Below are positions 19,905 through 28,588 of a stretch of DNA of 64,000 nt, in pieces. The stretch's first letter is position 1, and each line of letters begins with the position of its first letter. The DNA comes from Roseovarius tolerans (GTDB lineage: Bacteria; Pseudomonadota; Alphaproteobacteria; Rhodobacterales; Rhodobacteraceae). The notes beneath the pieces are model-generated. The model worked only from the letters and a program-made list of their open reading frames with translations. It searched no databases and was not told the DNA's origin. Both the position numbers and the translations under genes were made by a program. The stretch spans positions 124,001 to 188,000 of the forward strand of contig NZ_FOBO01000003.1 of the NCBI RefSeq assembly GCF_900109855.1. The letters are read 5' to 3'.

Positions 19905-20857
19905 CGCTGATTTGCGGCGCGGGCGCGTTCGGCACGGCGCTGGCGGTCACATTGGCGCAAAACGGGCCTGTCACGCTCTGGGCGCGCGATGCCGAACACG
20001 CCGCCGAGATGCAGGCAAGCCGCGTCAATGCGCGTCGGCTGCCGGATATTCCGCTGCCCGAAGGGATCACCGTGATCTCGGGCGATCTGCCCGAAGACGA
20101 TACCCCCTGCCTGCTGGCGATGCCGATGCAGACGCTGGGCGGGTTTCTGACGGCGCATCACCGCACGCTTGGCGCACGCCCCCTTGTCGCCTGCTGCAAG
20201 GGGATGGATCTTGCGACCGGGCTTGGCCCGACCGGCCTGATCGCGCAGACCTGTGCAGAGGCCATTCCGGCGATCCTCACCGGGCCGAGTTTCGCCCGCG
20301 ATATCGCGCTGGGCTTGCCAACGGCGCTGACGCTGGCCTGTGCTGACGGTGTGGTGGGCGAGCGGCTGCAAGCCAACCTGACCACGCCCACCCTGCGCCT
20401 CTATCGCACCACCGACACCATCGGCGCGGAACTGGGCGGTGCGCTCAAGAACGTGATCGCCATCGGCTGCGGTGCGGTGATGGGTGCGGGGCTGGGCGAG
20501 AGTGCGCGCGCGGCCCTGATGACCCGTGGTTTCGCCGAGATGCACCGGTTTGCCCATGCGCTTGGTGCGCAGCCCGATACGCTGGCGGGGCTGTCGGGCT
20601 TTGGCGATCTGGTGCTGACCTGCACCAGTGGCCAGTCGCGCAATTACGGCTACGGTCAGAGCCTCGGGCGAGGTGAGGCGTTCGATGGAGGTGTCACCGT
20701 CGAAGGGGCCGCCACCGCGCGCGCCGTGCTGGCCCGCGCCCGTGCACTTGACCTCGACATGCCTGTCACCCATGCCATCACCGCGCTTGTCACGGGCGAA
20801 TTGCGCGTGAGTGAGGCGATGGATATGCTGCTCTCACGTCCATTGAAGGAAGAATGA
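19901..20857 (+). CDS. gpsA: NAD(P)H-dependent glycerol-3-phosphate dehydrogenase
   Basis: Reduces dihydroxyacetone phosphate to sn-glycerol 3-phosphate, the backbone for phospholipids. The 318-residue protein opens with the Rossmann motif [16 protein letters not shown], carries CKGMDLATG and [15 protein letters not shown], and has [11 protein letters not shown] with the catalytic Lys. [20 protein letters not shown] lies towards the C terminus. It overlaps tsaD and yciI by 4 bases each, so the three are translationally linked. tsaD-gpsA pairing is common in alphaproteobacteria. Confidence 0.97.
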   Translation: MTLICGAGAFGTALAVTLAQNGPVTLWARDAEHAAEMQASRVNARRLPDIPLPEGITVISGDLPEDDTPCLLAMPMQTLGGFLTAHHRTLGARPLVACCKGMDLATGLGPTGLIAQTCAEAIPAILTGPSFARDIALGLPTALTLACADGVVGERLQANLTTPTLRLYRTTDTIGAELGGALKNVIAIGCGAVMGAGLGESARAALMTRGFAEMHRFAHALGAQPDTLAGLSGFGDLVLTCTSGQSRNYGYGQSLGRGEAFDGGVTVEGAATARAVLARARALDLDMPVTHAITALVTGELRVSEAMDMLLSRPLKEE

Positions 20858-21126
20858 TGCTGATTGCCCTGATTGCCCGCGACCACCCCGGTGCCCTGCA
20901 AACCCGTCTCGACAACCGCGACGCCCATATCGCCTATCTCAAGGAGACCGGCGTGGTGTCTCAGGCCGGGCCGCTTTTGAATGACGAGGGCGAGATGGTG
21001 GGCTCGCTGGTGATCCTCGATGTCGAGGATATGGAGGCGGCGCAGGAATGGGCCAACAATGATCCCTATGCCAAGGCCGAACTTTTTTCGGGGGTCGAGC
21101 TGATCCCGTGGAAGAAAGTGATCTGA
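20854..21126 (+). CDS. YciI-like family protein
   Basis: A 90-residue single-domain protein of the YciI/DUF1330-like ferredoxin fold. It begins [15 protein letters not shown] and contains [13 protein letters not shown] with the conserved His, then [19 protein letters not shown], a family signature. Members are small dimeric proteins of mostly unknown biochemical role. Two adjacent ATGs are possible. It overlaps gpsA at the 5' end and the EVE gene at the 3' end (TGATG), so it is an operon member. Its recurring position between gpsA and EVE genes hints at a housekeeping function, but none is established. Confidence 0.88.
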   Translation: MMLIALIARDHPGALQTRLDNRDAHIAYLKETGVVSQAGPLLNDEGEMVGSLVILDVEDMEAAQEWANNDPYAKAELFSGVELIPWKKVI

Positions 21127-21545
21127 TGCGGTTTTGGCTGTTCAAGTCCGAACCGTCGGTCTGGGGCTGGTCCGATCAGGTGGCCAAGGGCGATGCGGGC
21201 GAGGAATGGGACGGCGTGCGCAACTATCAGGCGCGCAATTTCATGCGCGAGATGACGGTGGGGGATCGCGGGTTCTTTTATCATTCGCAAAAGGAAAAGG
21301 CGGTCGTGGGCACGGTCGAGGTTATCGCCGGGGCGCATCCCGACAGCAACACCGATGATCCGCGATGGGAGTGCGTGGATATAAAGGCGCTGGAGGCGGC
21401 GCAGGTGCCTGTCACGCTGGAGATGATCAAGGCCGATCCGCGCCTGTCGGAGATGGTGCTGGTCCGCAACTCGCGCCTCTCGGTGCAGCCGGTGACGGCG
21501 GAGGAATGGCGGATCGTGTGCGAGATGGCGGGGGTGTCGGGGTAG
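21126..21545 (+). CDS. EVE domain-containing protein
   Basis: A 139-residue EVE (PUA-like) domain protein starting [18 protein letters not shown], with EWDGVRNYQARNFMREM and GDRGFFYHSQKEKAVVGTVE. EVE domains belong to the PUA superfamily and are thought to bind modified bases in DNA or RNA; the ligand of this housekeeping branch is unknown. The start at 21126 shares TGATG with yciI and is preferred over an in-frame ATG at 21108 inside yciI. It is the last gene of the tsaD operon. Confidence 0.92.
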   Translation: MRFWLFKSEPSVWGWSDQVAKGDAGEEWDGVRNYQARNFMREMTVGDRGFFYHSQKEKAVVGTVEVIAGAHPDSNTDDPRWECVDIKALEAAQVPVTLEMIKADPRLSEMVLVRNSRLSVQPVTAEEWRIVCEMAGVSG

Positions 21546-21588
21546 GGGTGGTCGTTGTGTTGAAGTGCGAATGGCCTGAAGCTGCCGT

Positions 21589-21780
21589 TGCCGTGAGCGG
21601 CGCCATTGCCAGGCCGCGGGCTGGCGATCTAACGCTGTTTCAGAGCACTTTATGTCTGCCAAATCCGAAAAACTCTAATTGGCGCGATGACTTAGACAAA
21701 TCGCCAGTCCGTGGGGGCGGCCTGGCGATGGCGCGGCGGCCTTCGGCCTTGATTCCGCGCCGGATCTTTCGAGCATATCT
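21589..21780. repeat. Intergenic repeat, copy B (diverged)
   Basis: Between the EVE gene and ask, again a convergent gap. Bases 21644-21780 align with 31862-31976: GCACTTTAT-n-TC-n-GCCAA, then CAAATCGCCAG-n-CCG, GGCGAT-n-GCGCGGC and CTTCGG are shared. The hairpin here is GGCCTTCGGCC, a compensatory variant of the GCACC-TTC-GGTGC stem in copies A and C. The GTGAGCGGC tag at 21593 and CCAGGCCGCGGG at 21609 match the same family. The full 536-base gap holds no convincing gene. Confidence 0.65.
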
Positions 21781-21930
21781 TCGCTCTACGCCAAATCCCC
21801 CTTCAAAACCCGAACGGAGGATGCCAGCCACCCGGCCGACACCCTCCGTTACCCCACGTGCTCCCTACGCACCACACGTGTAACTGACTGGGTCTCGGCC
21901 ATCCTGGCCCTGACCTCTTGACCCTACACA

Positions 21931-21968
21931 AAAAGCGCGGCCTCTCCAAACCGAGAGTGCCGCGCTTT
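21931..21968. terminator. Bidirectional hairpin terminator between the EVE gene and ask
   Basis: AAAAGCGCGGC-CTCTC, loop CAAAC, GAGAG-T-GCCGCGCTTTT. A 12-bp GC-rich stem is flanked by A-run and T-run, so it can act as an intrinsic terminator for the tsaD operon on the plus strand and for the ectoine operon on the minus strand. Confidence 0.85.
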
Positions 21969-22012
21969 TGGTTCAAATTGTAATGGGCCGACTGACGCGG
22001 GCCGAGGTGGAG

Positions 22013-22075
22013 ATCCTCGGGTCAGGCCCGAGGATGACGTTCGCGCGGTGTCATCATCCGGCTAGACCGGATGAT
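22013..22075. repeat. Two adjacent perfect 9-bp hairpins after ask
   Basis: ATCCTCGGG-TCAGG-CCCGAGGAT at 22013-22035 and ATCATCCGG-CTAGA-CCGGATGAT at 22053-22075. Each has a 5-base loop, and the second ends 6 bases from the ask stop. Short palindromes of this GATCC-GGGTC type are common in alphaproteobacterial intergenic DNA. They may protect the 3' end of the ectoine mRNA. Confidence 0.6.
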
Positions 22076-22081
22076 CCCGGG

Positions 22082-23518
22082 TCAGGCGGCCTTCTTAGGG
22101 ACCTGCGCCACCGTACCTTCGATCAGCGCGCGGTGCAGCGCGGTGATGCCCGGCTCCAGATCCGCCGAGGAGAGCACGAATTGCACGTCCACCCCGCGCG
22201 GTGTCTGATGCGCGGCGATCACCTCGATGCCCGCGTCCTCCAGCGCCGAGAGGCCCCGGCTGAGCACCTTGAGCCCGCTCAGATCGCGCCCGATCGGCGA
22301 CACGAGCGAGAGCGTGCGCGCCGAGACGGTGGCCGACGTGAACTGCTCTTCGAGATCGCGCGCCACGCGGCGCACCACCTTGAGAGAGGCATGCACATAA
22401 TGCGTGATCGTGTTGGCGTTCGAGGTCTTGGAGACGATCCAGACATTGTGCCGCTTGAGCGCCTCGAGAATGGCTGCGTCATAGCCCTTGACGCCGACCA
22501 TGTCCTGCTCGAACAGCTCTAGTGCGACGACCTTGAGGCCGGTCACGATCTCGACATTGGCCTCCTTGGCGGGCTGATCGTCGATCAGCGTGCCGGGGTC
22601 GCCGGGATCGAAGGCGTTGGTCACGCGCAGCGGCACCTCGGCCTGACGCAGGGTCTTGGCGGCCTTGGGGTGGATCGCCTCCATCCCCAGATTCGAGAGC
22701 TGATCGGCGACGTCGTAATTGGTGTGGCCCAGCTTGCGAACAGCATTCTCACCGACAAGGTTGGGATCGGCCGAGGACAGGTGGAATTCCTTGTGGATGA
22801 TCGCCTCAGATGCGCTCGTATGGGCGGCGATGCGGGCGAAGGTCACCTCGGAATAGCCGCGGTCGAACTCGCGCATCAGCCCTTCGGTGCATTGCGCATA
22901 GCCGGTGATGATAGGCATCTCGGTGGCGAGGTCGACGTCGCCCAGGCCCTGCGCGATGCGCTCGGAAAGGGTGTGCTCGGTCTCGTCGCGCCAGCCGCTG
23001 AGGTCGATGAAGCGGGCGTTGACGCCTGCGCGCTGCAACAACAGCGTGGTCACAAAGGCGGAATGCGCCTCGCCCAGGCCCGAGAGCAATTCACGGATGA
23101 CCAGCATGTGATCGCTGAGGCGGAAATGCCCGTAAGAGCACAGCCGCTGCAGGTCGAACAGGCACGAGCGCGCGCCCTCGATCCGTTCGCGCACGAATTC
23201 ATCCGCCATGCTGCGGTCGCCGGGATGCTCAAGGATGTCGCCATGCGCCTCGGTCATCGCGCGACCCGTCTCGGTGAGCGCATCGAGCCAGCCGTGATCG
23301 TCATCGTCATTGGCAAACAGGCCATAGACCCCCGGCGTGCCGGATTTCTTGTGCTCCAGCAGCTTGTTGGTGATCCCGCCAAAGGCCGAGACCACGAAGG
23401 CGCGGTGATAGAGCGCCTCGCCCTCGCGGTCGCCGATGAAGAGCGTGTCCAGCAACTCGCCCACGCGGCTCATGGATGTGCCGCCGATTTTCTCGACGGT
23501 ATGGGTTGGAAATGTCAT
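22082..23518 (-). CDS. ask_ect: Ectoine-specific aspartate kinase
   Basis: Phosphorylates aspartate, feeding aspartate semialdehyde to EctB. At 478 residues it is the specialised Ask_Ect form found inside ectoine clusters. KIGGTSMSRVGELLD at the N terminus is the nucleotide/substrate loop, SAFGGITNKLLEH follows, and two ACT-like domains occupy the C-terminal third (SKTSNANTITHYVH, EVIAAHQTPRGVDVQFV). Such kinases are thought to escape the usual lysine/threonine feedback. It is the last gene of ectABC-ask, 36 bases after ectC, and is followed by hairpins and a bidirectional terminator. Confidence 0.93.
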   Translation of the reverse strand: MTFPTHTVEKIGGTSMSRVGELLDTLFIGDREGEALYHRAFVVSAFGGITNKLLEHKKSGTPGVYGLFANDDDDHGWLDALTETGRAMTEAHGDILEHPGDRSMADEFVRERIEGARSCLFDLQRLCSYGHFRLSDHMLVIRELLSGLGEAHSAFVTTLLLQRAGVNARFIDLSGWRDETEHTLSERIAQGLGDVDLATEMPIITGYAQCTEGLMREFDRGYSEVTFARIAAHTSASEAIIHKEFHLSSADPNLVGENAVRKLGHTNYDVADQLSNLGMEAIHPKAAKTLRQAEVPLRVTNAFDPGDPGTLIDDQPAKEANVEIVTGLKVVALELFEQDMVGVKGYDAAILEALKRHNVWIVSKTSNANTITHYVHASLKVVRRVARDLEEQFTSATVSARTLSLVSPIGRDLSGLKVLSRGLSALEDAGIEVIAAHQTPRGVDVQFVLSSADLEPGITALHRALIEGTVAQVPKKAA

Positions 23519-23554
23519 ATCCCTCTTCCCGGGGGACGCGCCCCCGAGCCTTTG

Positions 23555-23947
23555 TTAGCTGTCTTCCAGCGCGTAGGAGCCGTCGGCCTGGTGCACTTCC
23601 TTGCCGGTCACCGGCGGGTTGAAGCAGCAGGCCATCACAAGCTCTTCCTCGGCGCGCAGGATGTGGCGATCATGCTGATCGAGCGCATACATCACGCCGG
23701 GCTTGATCTCATGCGTCTCGCCGGTGGCGATATCGGTGATCGAGCCTTTGCCTTGCATGCAATAGACGCTCTCGAAGTGGTTCTTGTACTCGAACGTGTG
23801 CTCCGAGCCCGGCTCGAGAAACGTGATGTGGAAAGAAAACCCCATCCCGTCATCGGCGAGCAGCATCCGCACGCTCGACCATTGTGCATCCGAGACCACC
23901 CGGTTGCGTTCTTCCTCGATGATCTTGTTGAAGTCTCTGACGATCAT
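23555..23947 (-). CDS. ectC: L-ectoine synthase
   Basis: Cyclises N-gamma-acetyl-L-2,4-diaminobutyrate to ectoine with loss of water. The 130-residue cupin starts [18 protein letters not shown] and carries the metal-binding [19 protein letters not shown] stretch and [20 protein letters not shown], both diagnostic. It lies 5 bases after ectB in the same transcript. No ectD hydroxylase gene is adjacent, so this locus alone makes ectoine and not 5-hydroxyectoine. Confidence 0.97.
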   Translation of the reverse strand: MIVRDFNKIIEEERNRVVSDAQWSSVRMLLADDGMGFSFHITFLEPGSEHTFEYKNHFESVYCMQGKGSITDIATGETHEIKPGVMYALDQHDRHILRAEEELVMACCFNPPVTGKEVHQADGSYALEDS

Positions 23948-23952
23948 TCGTG

Positions 23953-25245
23953 TTACTCCGCTGCGTATTTGGTTGTGGCCGTCACGTCGCGCGCGGCCTC
24001 TTTCAGAATGTCCAGCCCCTTGGCAAAGGTCGCTTCGGGCGTGGTGAGCGGGGCCAGAACCTTGACCACCTCGTCATGCGCGCCCGAGGTCTCGATGATG
24101 AGACCTTTTTCAAAGGCCCGCGCGCAAATCTCGCCCGCCAGATCGCCATTGCCGACATCGACGCCGCGCATCATACCACGGCCCTTTAGCCGAGCACCGG
24201 GGACGTTGTCGGCGATCTGCTCCAGCGCCTCGCGCAGCATCTCGGCCTTGGTTGCGATTTCCTTCTGGAAGGTGTCGTCTTTCCAGAACTTCTCCAACGC
24301 GACACGCGCGGTGACAAAGGCGTGGGTGTTGCCCCGGAAGGTGCCGTTATGCTCGGCCGGGCCCCAGATGTCGTGCTCGGGCTTGATCAGCAGGGCGGCG
24401 AACGGCAGGCCCATGCCGGAAAAGCTCTTGGCCATCGGGATGAGATCGGGCTTGATGCCCATTTCCTCGAAGCTGAAGAACGTGCCGGTGCGGCCACAGC
24501 CTGCCTGAATGTCATCGACGATGAAGAGCGCGCCGTGATCCTTGGCCAGCTTGGCGATGCCGCGCATGAACTCGGGCGACGCGGCGTTGAGCCCGCCCTC
24601 ACCCTGCACCGGCTCGATGATGAAGGCGGCAGGCGCATCGACGCCGCTCGACGGGTTCGACAGCATCTCTTCGATGATCTTGAGGCTGTCCATGCCATCG
24701 CCGAACGCGCCCTCGAAGGGCATATGGGTGGTGCCGCAGAGCGGCCCGCCACCGGCACCGGCCCGCTTGCCGGCGTTGCCGGTGCAGCTGAGTGCGCCCA
24801 TGGTCATGCCGTGAAAGCCGTTGGTGAAGGCGATGATATTGCGGCGACCGGTGATCTTGCGCGCGAGTTTCATCGCGGCCTCGACGGCGTTGGTGCCGGT
24901 CGGACCGGTCATCATCACCTTGTAGTCCATGTCGCGCGGTTTGAGGATGATGTCCTCGAACGCGGTCAGGAAATCGGCCTTGGCCCCGCTGTGCATATCG
25001 AGACCGTGGGTGATCCCGTCGGCATTGAGATGCTCGATCAGCGCGGCCTTCATGTCGGGGTCGTTGTGCCCGTAGTTGAGCGACGAGCACCCGGCGAGAA
25101 AGTCGATATAGGTGCGGCCCGACGCGTCGGTCAGTTCCGAGCCCTGTGCCTTGACGAAGGACGTTGGGAAGCTGCGGCAATAGCTGCGCGCCTCGGATTC
25201 GCGGCGGGTATAGATGGCAAGATCGGCTGACATGTCAGTCGTCAT
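23953..25245 (-). CDS. ectB: L-2,4-diaminobutyrate aminotransferase
   Basis: Transfers an amino group from glutamate to aspartate semialdehyde, making 2,4-diaminobutyrate, the first dedicated ectoine step. The 430-residue class III aminotransferase shows [18 protein letters not shown] near the N terminus, [18 protein letters not shown] for PLP phosphate binding, [19 protein letters not shown] and the Schiff-base lysine in [15 protein letters not shown]. It lies 48 bases after ectA and 5 before ectC. Length and motifs are standard for EctB. Confidence 0.97.
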   Translation of the reverse strand: MTTDMSADLAIYTRRESEARSYCRSFPTSFVKAQGSELTDASGRTYIDFLAGCSSLNYGHNDPDMKAALIEHLNADGITHGLDMHSGAKADFLTAFEDIILKPRDMDYKVMMTGPTGTNAVEAAMKLARKITGRRNIIAFTNGFHGMTMGALSCTGNAGKRAGAGGGPLCGTTHMPFEGAFGDGMDSLKIIEEMLSNPSSGVDAPAAFIIEPVQGEGGLNAASPEFMRGIAKLAKDHGALFIVDDIQAGCGRTGTFFSFEEMGIKPDLIPMAKSFSGMGLPFAALLIKPEHDIWGPAEHNGTFRGNTHAFVTARVALEKFWKDDTFQKEIATKAEMLREALEQIADNVPGARLKGRGMMRGVDVGNGDLAGEICARAFEKGLIIETSGAHDEVVKVLAPLTTPEATFAKGLDILKEAARDVTATTKYAAE

Positions 25246-25293
25246 AACGTATTCCTTTGTGTAATTGGGGTGCAGGGCGGCGGGGGCCTGGGA

Positions 25294-25824
25294 TCAGGCC
25301 GCCTTTTTCGTCCGCGCCTTCATGGTGATGGTCACCATGTATTCGGTGTCATGCTGTTCGTTGAAGTGCTGCGACTTCGCGAAATAGGGCGTGCTCGACA
25401 GCTCGCCGTCGGTGTAGTCGCTGAACTTGCGGAACAGCGCCCAGCTTCCGGGGTTGTCGCGGGTGATCGTGGTCTGGAGACGCTTAACGCCTTCGCAATT
25501 CTCACGCGAGAGCAACCCGCGCAGCATCAGCGTGCCAAGCCCGGTGCCGCGTGCCTTTTCCGACACGGCGACCTGCCAGACAAAGAACGTCTCGGGATCG
25601 TCAGGCAGGATATAGCCCGACACCCAGCCAACCACCTCGCCATTCAGCTCGGCGACGATGCAGGTATCGCGGAAATGATCACATTGGATCAGATTGCAAT
25701 ACATCGAATTTTCGTCCAGCGGCTTGCACTCCTGGATCAGTTCCCAGATCGCAGCACCATCCTCTGCGCTCGGCTTGCGCAGGCTGGGAAGAGCTTTACG
25801 AAACATTTCCATCGCATGTCGCAT
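25294..25824 (-). CDS. ectA: L-2,4-diaminobutyrate N-gamma-acetyltransferase
   Basis: GNAT enzyme that acetylates diaminobutyrate using acetyl-CoA, the middle step of ectoine synthesis. The 176 residues include the EctA signature ENSMYCNLIQCDHFRDTCIV and the acetyl-CoA loop EKARGTGLGTLML. It is the first gene of ectABC-ask. The start at 25824 has a distant GAGAGG; a second ATG lies four codons in. A GCTAACTAAAT element about 30 bases upstream probably lies in its promoter. Confidence 0.97.
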   Translation of the reverse strand: MRHAMEMFRKALPSLRKPSAEDGAAIWELIQECKPLDENSMYCNLIQCDHFRDTCIVAELNGEVVGWVSGYILPDDPETFFVWQVAVSEKARGTGLGTLMLRGLLSRENCEGVKRLQTTITRDNPGSWALFRKFSDYTDGELSSTPYFAKSQHFNEQHDTEYMVTITMKARTKKAA

Positions 25825-25851
25825 AGGATCAATGACCTCTCTATTTGCTTT

Positions 25852-25862
25852 GGCTAACTAAA
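25852..25862 (+). promoter_or_regulatory. Putative EctR operator, ectA-proximal copy
   Basis: GCTAACTAAAT, repeated exactly at 25973-25983. It lies 28-38 bases upstream of the ectA start in the AT-rich divergent region. EctR1-type MarR repressors are known to bind between ectA and ectR. The match is seen; binding is inferred. Confidence 0.5.
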
Positions 25863-25965
25863 TATATCAGACGATCTGAAAAATCAACCACGGAGGTCGA
25901 TTTGCCGTTCTATACGAAAAAAATCGCTTTCGCCCTTATAATTATGGGGGGAATGCGCTATATAT

Positions 25966-25983
25966 TTAATTAGCTAACTAAAT
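25966..25983 (+). promoter_or_regulatory. Putative EctR operator, ectR-proximal imperfect palindrome
   Basis: TTAATTAGCTAACTAA is palindromic except for one base pair and contains the GCTAACTAAAT half-site shared with the ectA-proximal copy. It ends 25 bases before the TTG start of ectR, which fits autoregulation. A TATAAT hexamer at 25937-25942 lies between the two copies. Confidence 0.5.
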
Positions 25984-26007
25984 TAGTGTGGCTCAGGAGG
26001 AATAAAA

Positions 26008-26535
26008 TTGCAATTAAGCGACAGCTTTGCGACCATAACTTCGATTACCGAAGGAACGAAAATGGATCGCACCGACCAGAGTCTCATCGCCCTGCGGCGC
26101 ATCCTGCGCGCAACGGAAATTTATGGGCGCAAGCTGGCGAATGCCGCCGGGCTGACAGCCGTGCAGTTTCGCGTGCTGCAGATCGTCGCGGAGCGCGGCA
26201 GTTGCACCGCGACGGTGATCGCGCATCAGATGCGCGTCAGTCAGGCCACCGTGACCTCGCTGGTGGACAAGCTGGTGAAACACGGTGTCGTCACGCGCGA
26301 GAAATCGCAGACCGACCGGCGTCAGACCAACATCATAGTGACCAAGCAGGGGCGCGATATCATTCTGCATGCCCCCGACGCGCTGCAACAGCGCTATGTG
26401 CGCAAGTTCGAGGCGCTGGAGGATTGGGAGCAGGCGCAGCTTGTGGCCTCTCTCGAACGGGTGGCGACCATGCTCGACGCCGAGGGCATCGACGCGTCGC
26501 CGGTGCTCGATACCGGGGATCTGCGCAGCGCATGA
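26008..26535 (+). CDS. ectR: MarR family regulator of ectoine genes (EctR-like)
   Basis: A 175-residue winged-helix protein, divergent from ectABC-ask. The HTH spans about residues 50-120 (TAVQFRVLQIVAERG, HQMRVSQATVTSLVDKLVKHG, TDRRQTNIIVTKQG). EctR1 proteins repress the ect operon and their own gene at low salinity. Two starts are possible. TTG at 26008 has a near-perfect CAGGAGG 7 bases away. ATG at 26062 (MDRTDQSLIALRRIL) matches the usual family start and has AAGGAA. Two shared GCTAACTAAAT elements in the divergent promoter are likely binding sites. Confidence 0.9.
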   Translation: MQLSDSFATITSITEGTKMDRTDQSLIALRRILRATEIYGRKLANAAGLTAVQFRVLQIVAERGSCTATVIAHQMRVSQATVTSLVDKLVKHGVVTREKSQTDRRQTNIIVTKQGRDIILHAPDALQQRYVRKFEALEDWEQAQLVASLERVATMLDAEGIDASPVLDTGDLRSA

Positions 26536-26539
26536 AAAC

Positions 26540-26560
26540 GCCCGCCACGAGGGGCGGGCG
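26540..26560. terminator. GC-rich hairpin at the ectR / DUF2853 convergent junction
   Basis: CGCCCGCC, loop ACGAGG, GGCGGGCG. The 8-bp GC stem begins 4 bases after the ectR stop and faces the DUF2853 gene. A short A-run precedes it but there is no strong T-run, so it is a weak intrinsic terminator at best. Confidence 0.55.
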
Positions 26561-26585
26561 CACTGTCATTGCCGTTGCGGGCGGA

Positions 26586-26927
26586 TCAGCCGTAGACTGA
26601 TTCCTTGCCGAAATGCTTGGTCAGCATGTAGTAGACCACGACACGATACTTGTTGCGCTCGGAGCGGCCATAGGTCTCGAGCACCTGGTTGATAGCATCC
26701 ATCAGCGCGGGGCTGTCGGCGAGGCCCAGTTTCTTGACGAGGAAATTGTTCTTCACGGTTTCCAACTCGGCGGGCTGGCTTGCGGCCACGGTCGAGGCAT
26801 CCGCGTTGTAGATCGCCGGACCGCAGCCGATGGTCACCTTGGTCAGCAGATTCATGTCCGGCTGCATGCCGCATTTGTTGCGCAGGTCATCTGCATATTG
26901 TGCGATCAGATCGTCACGCTTTCCCAT
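26586..26927 (-). CDS. DUF2853 family protein
   Basis: A 113-residue all-helical protein beginning MGKRDDLIAQYADDLRNKC, with LTKVTIGCGPAIYNADAS in the middle and RVVVYYMLTKHFGKESVY at the C terminus, which fits DUF2853. No signal peptide or membrane segment is seen. Structures in this family are small helical bundles without an assigned activity. It is a single gene, convergent with ectR and separated from ahcY by a strong terminator. A link to osmoadaptation from position alone would be speculative. Confidence 0.82.
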   Translation of the reverse strand: MGKRDDLIAQYADDLRNKCGMQPDMNLLTKVTIGCGPAIYNADASTVAASQPAELETVKNNFLVKKLGLADSPALMDAINQVLETYGRSERNKYRVVVYYMLTKHFGKESVYG

Positions 26928-27072
26928 TAACTTTCTCCCGAATACCCGACCGTGCTGTCGGTCTTTTGTTTCAACCCAGCCCCGAAAATGGCGCTTTGGG
27001 CACGATAGCGGCTGTTATTGCGCGCACAAAGGGAAAATTGCCCGCGCTCTCCCCTTCGGCGTAGGGGTGACG

Positions 27073-27106
27073 AAAAACGCCCGCTGGCCATGTGGCCAAC
27101 GGGCGT
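27073..27106 (-). terminator. Intrinsic terminator downstream of ahcY
   Basis: On the minus strand ACGCCCG-TTGGCC-ACA-TGGCC-AGCGGGCGT is followed by TTTTT. The long stem, short loop and T-run are textbook features. It starts 22 bases after the ahcY stop. Confidence 0.9.
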
Positions 27107-27128
27107 GTTCCTGCGCATGATGCGAAAT

Positions 27129-28517
27129 CTAGTAGCGGTAATGCTCGGGCTTGAACGGGCCTTCGGGGCTGACGCCGATATATTCGGCCTGATCGGGTTT
27201 GAGCTCGGTCAGTTTCACGCCGATGCGGTCGAGATGCAGGCGCGCGACCTTTTCATCGAGATGCTTGGGCAGGACATAGACCCCGTTGCCGTATTGATCG
27301 CCCTTGGTCCACAATTCGATCTGCGCCAGCACCTGATTGGTGAAGGACGCGGACATCACGAAGGAGGGATGCCCGGTGGCGTTGCCGAGGTTCAGCAGGC
27401 GCCCTTGGCTGAGCAAAATGATGCGATTGCCCGAGGGCATCTCGATCATGTCCACCTGATCCTTGATGTTGGTCCACTTGTGGTTTTTCAGGCTGGCGAC
27501 CTGAATCTCGTTGTCGAAATGGCCGATATTGCCGACGATGGCCATGTCCTTCATCGCGCGCATGTGCTCGATCCGGATCACGTCCTTGTTGCCGGTGGTG
27601 GTGATGAAGATGTCGGCGCTTTCGACCACATCCTCGAGCGTCGTCACCTCGAACCCGTCCATCGCGGCCTGCAGGGCGCAGATCGGATCGACCTCGGTTA
27701 CCTTGACGCGGGCGCCCGCGCCGCGCAATGACGCCGCCGAGCCCTTGCCGACATCGCCATAGCCCATGACCACGGCGACCTTGCCCGCCATCATCGTGTC
27801 GGTGGCGCGGCGGATGCCGTCGACGAGGCTTTCCTTGCAGCCGTACTTGTTGTCGAATTTCGACTTGGTCACGGAATCGTTGACGTTGATCGCGGGGAAG
27901 GGCAGCAAGCCTTTCTTGTGCAGGTCATAGAGACGGTGCACGCCGGTGGTGGTTTCCTCGGAGACGCCCTTGATCTGGTCGCGCACCTTGGTGAACCAGC
28001 CGGGGCTGGCCTTCATGCGCTTGGCGATCTGCGCCTTGATCACCTCTTCCTCTTCCGAGCCGGGCACCGGGATGATGTCCTCGCCCGCTTCGGCGCGCGC
28101 ACCGAGCAGGATATAGAGCGTGGCATCGCCGCCATCGTCGAGAATCAGGTTGGGGCCGTCTTCGAACATGAAGGACTTGTCGAGATAGTCCCAATGCTCC
28201 TCCAGGCTCTGGCCCTTGATCGCGAAGACCGGGGTGCCGCCCTCGGCGATCGCCGCTGCCGCGTGATCCTGGGTCGAGAAGACGTTGCACGAGGCCCACC
28301 GCACATCGGCGCCCAGATCGACCAGCGTCTCGATCAGCACGGCGGTCTGGATGGTCATGTGCAGGCTGCCGACGATCCGCGCGCCCTTGAGCGGCTTGGC
28401 CTCGCCGTATTCCTTGCGCAGCGCCATCAGCCCCGGCATTTCGGTTTCCGCAATATCCAGTTCCTTGCGGCCGTAAGCGGCGAGGCTGATGTCCTTGACG
28501 ATGTAATCTTTTGCCAT
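27129..28517 (-). CDS. ahcY: Adenosylhomocysteinase
   Basis: Hydrolyses S-adenosylhomocysteine to adenosine and homocysteine, relieving inhibition of methyltransferases. The start [20 protein letters not shown] gives 462 residues; a longer frame upstream runs through a hairpin and is not conserved. Motifs are [15 protein letters not shown], the NAD loop [19 protein letters not shown], and the C-terminal [20 protein letters not shown] with HYRY end. AGGAG lies about 10 bases before the ATG, inside the 3' arm of a 7-bp hairpin, so translation may be regulated. A terminator follows. Confidence 0.98.
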   Translation of the reverse strand: MAKDYIVKDISLAAYGRKELDIAETEMPGLMALRKEYGEAKPLKGARIVGSLHMTIQTAVLIETLVDLGADVRWASCNVFSTQDHAAAAIAEGGTPVFAIKGQSLEEHWDYLDKSFMFEDGPNLILDDGGDATLYILLGARAEAGEDIIPVPGSEEEEVIKAQIAKRMKASPGWFTKVRDQIKGVSEETTTGVHRLYDLHKKGLLPFPAINVNDSVTKSKFDNKYGCKESLVDGIRRATDTMMAGKVAVVMGYGDVGKGSAASLRGAGARVKVTEVDPICALQAAMDGFEVTTLEDVVESADIFITTTGNKDVIRIEHMRAMKDMAIVGNIGHFDNEIQVASLKNHKWTNIKDQVDMIEMPSGNRIILLSQGRLLNLGNATGHPSFVMSASFTNQVLAQIELWTKGDQYGNGVYVLPKHLDEKVARLHLDRIGVKLTELKPDQAEYIGVSPEGPFKPEHYRY

Positions 28518-28522
28518 CTCGA

Positions 28523-28563
28523 AGTGGCTCCTTGCATGAGAATTTTGCAAGGCAGATAGCACT
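28523..28563 (-). promoter_or_regulatory. Structured ahcY leader that sequesters the Shine-Dalgarno
   Basis: On the minus strand AGTGCT (28563-28558) pairs with AG-C-CACT (28529-28523, one bulge). Inside it CCTTGCA (28552-28546) pairs perfectly with TGCAAGG (28536-28530) around a 9-base loop. The AGGAG ribosome site at 28532-28528 is within the paired 3' arm. It does not match the SAH, SAM-II or SAM/SAH riboswitch consensus that I know, so the ligand, if any, is open. Confidence 0.5.
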
Positions 28564-28588
28564 CACCCCGTGATTGGGCAACGTGCGA

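Noticed and set aside
22670..24508. A 612-residue plus-strand open frame opposite ask, ectC and ectB
   Set aside because: It is the antisense shadow of well-supported ectoine genes in GC-rich DNA; the product has low-complexity His/Arg-rich composition and no family features.
28523..28563. Assignment of the ahcY leader to a known SAH, SAM-II or SAM/SAH riboswitch
   Set aside because: The conserved loop sequences of these classes, as I recall them, are not present; only a generic sequestering hairpin is supported.
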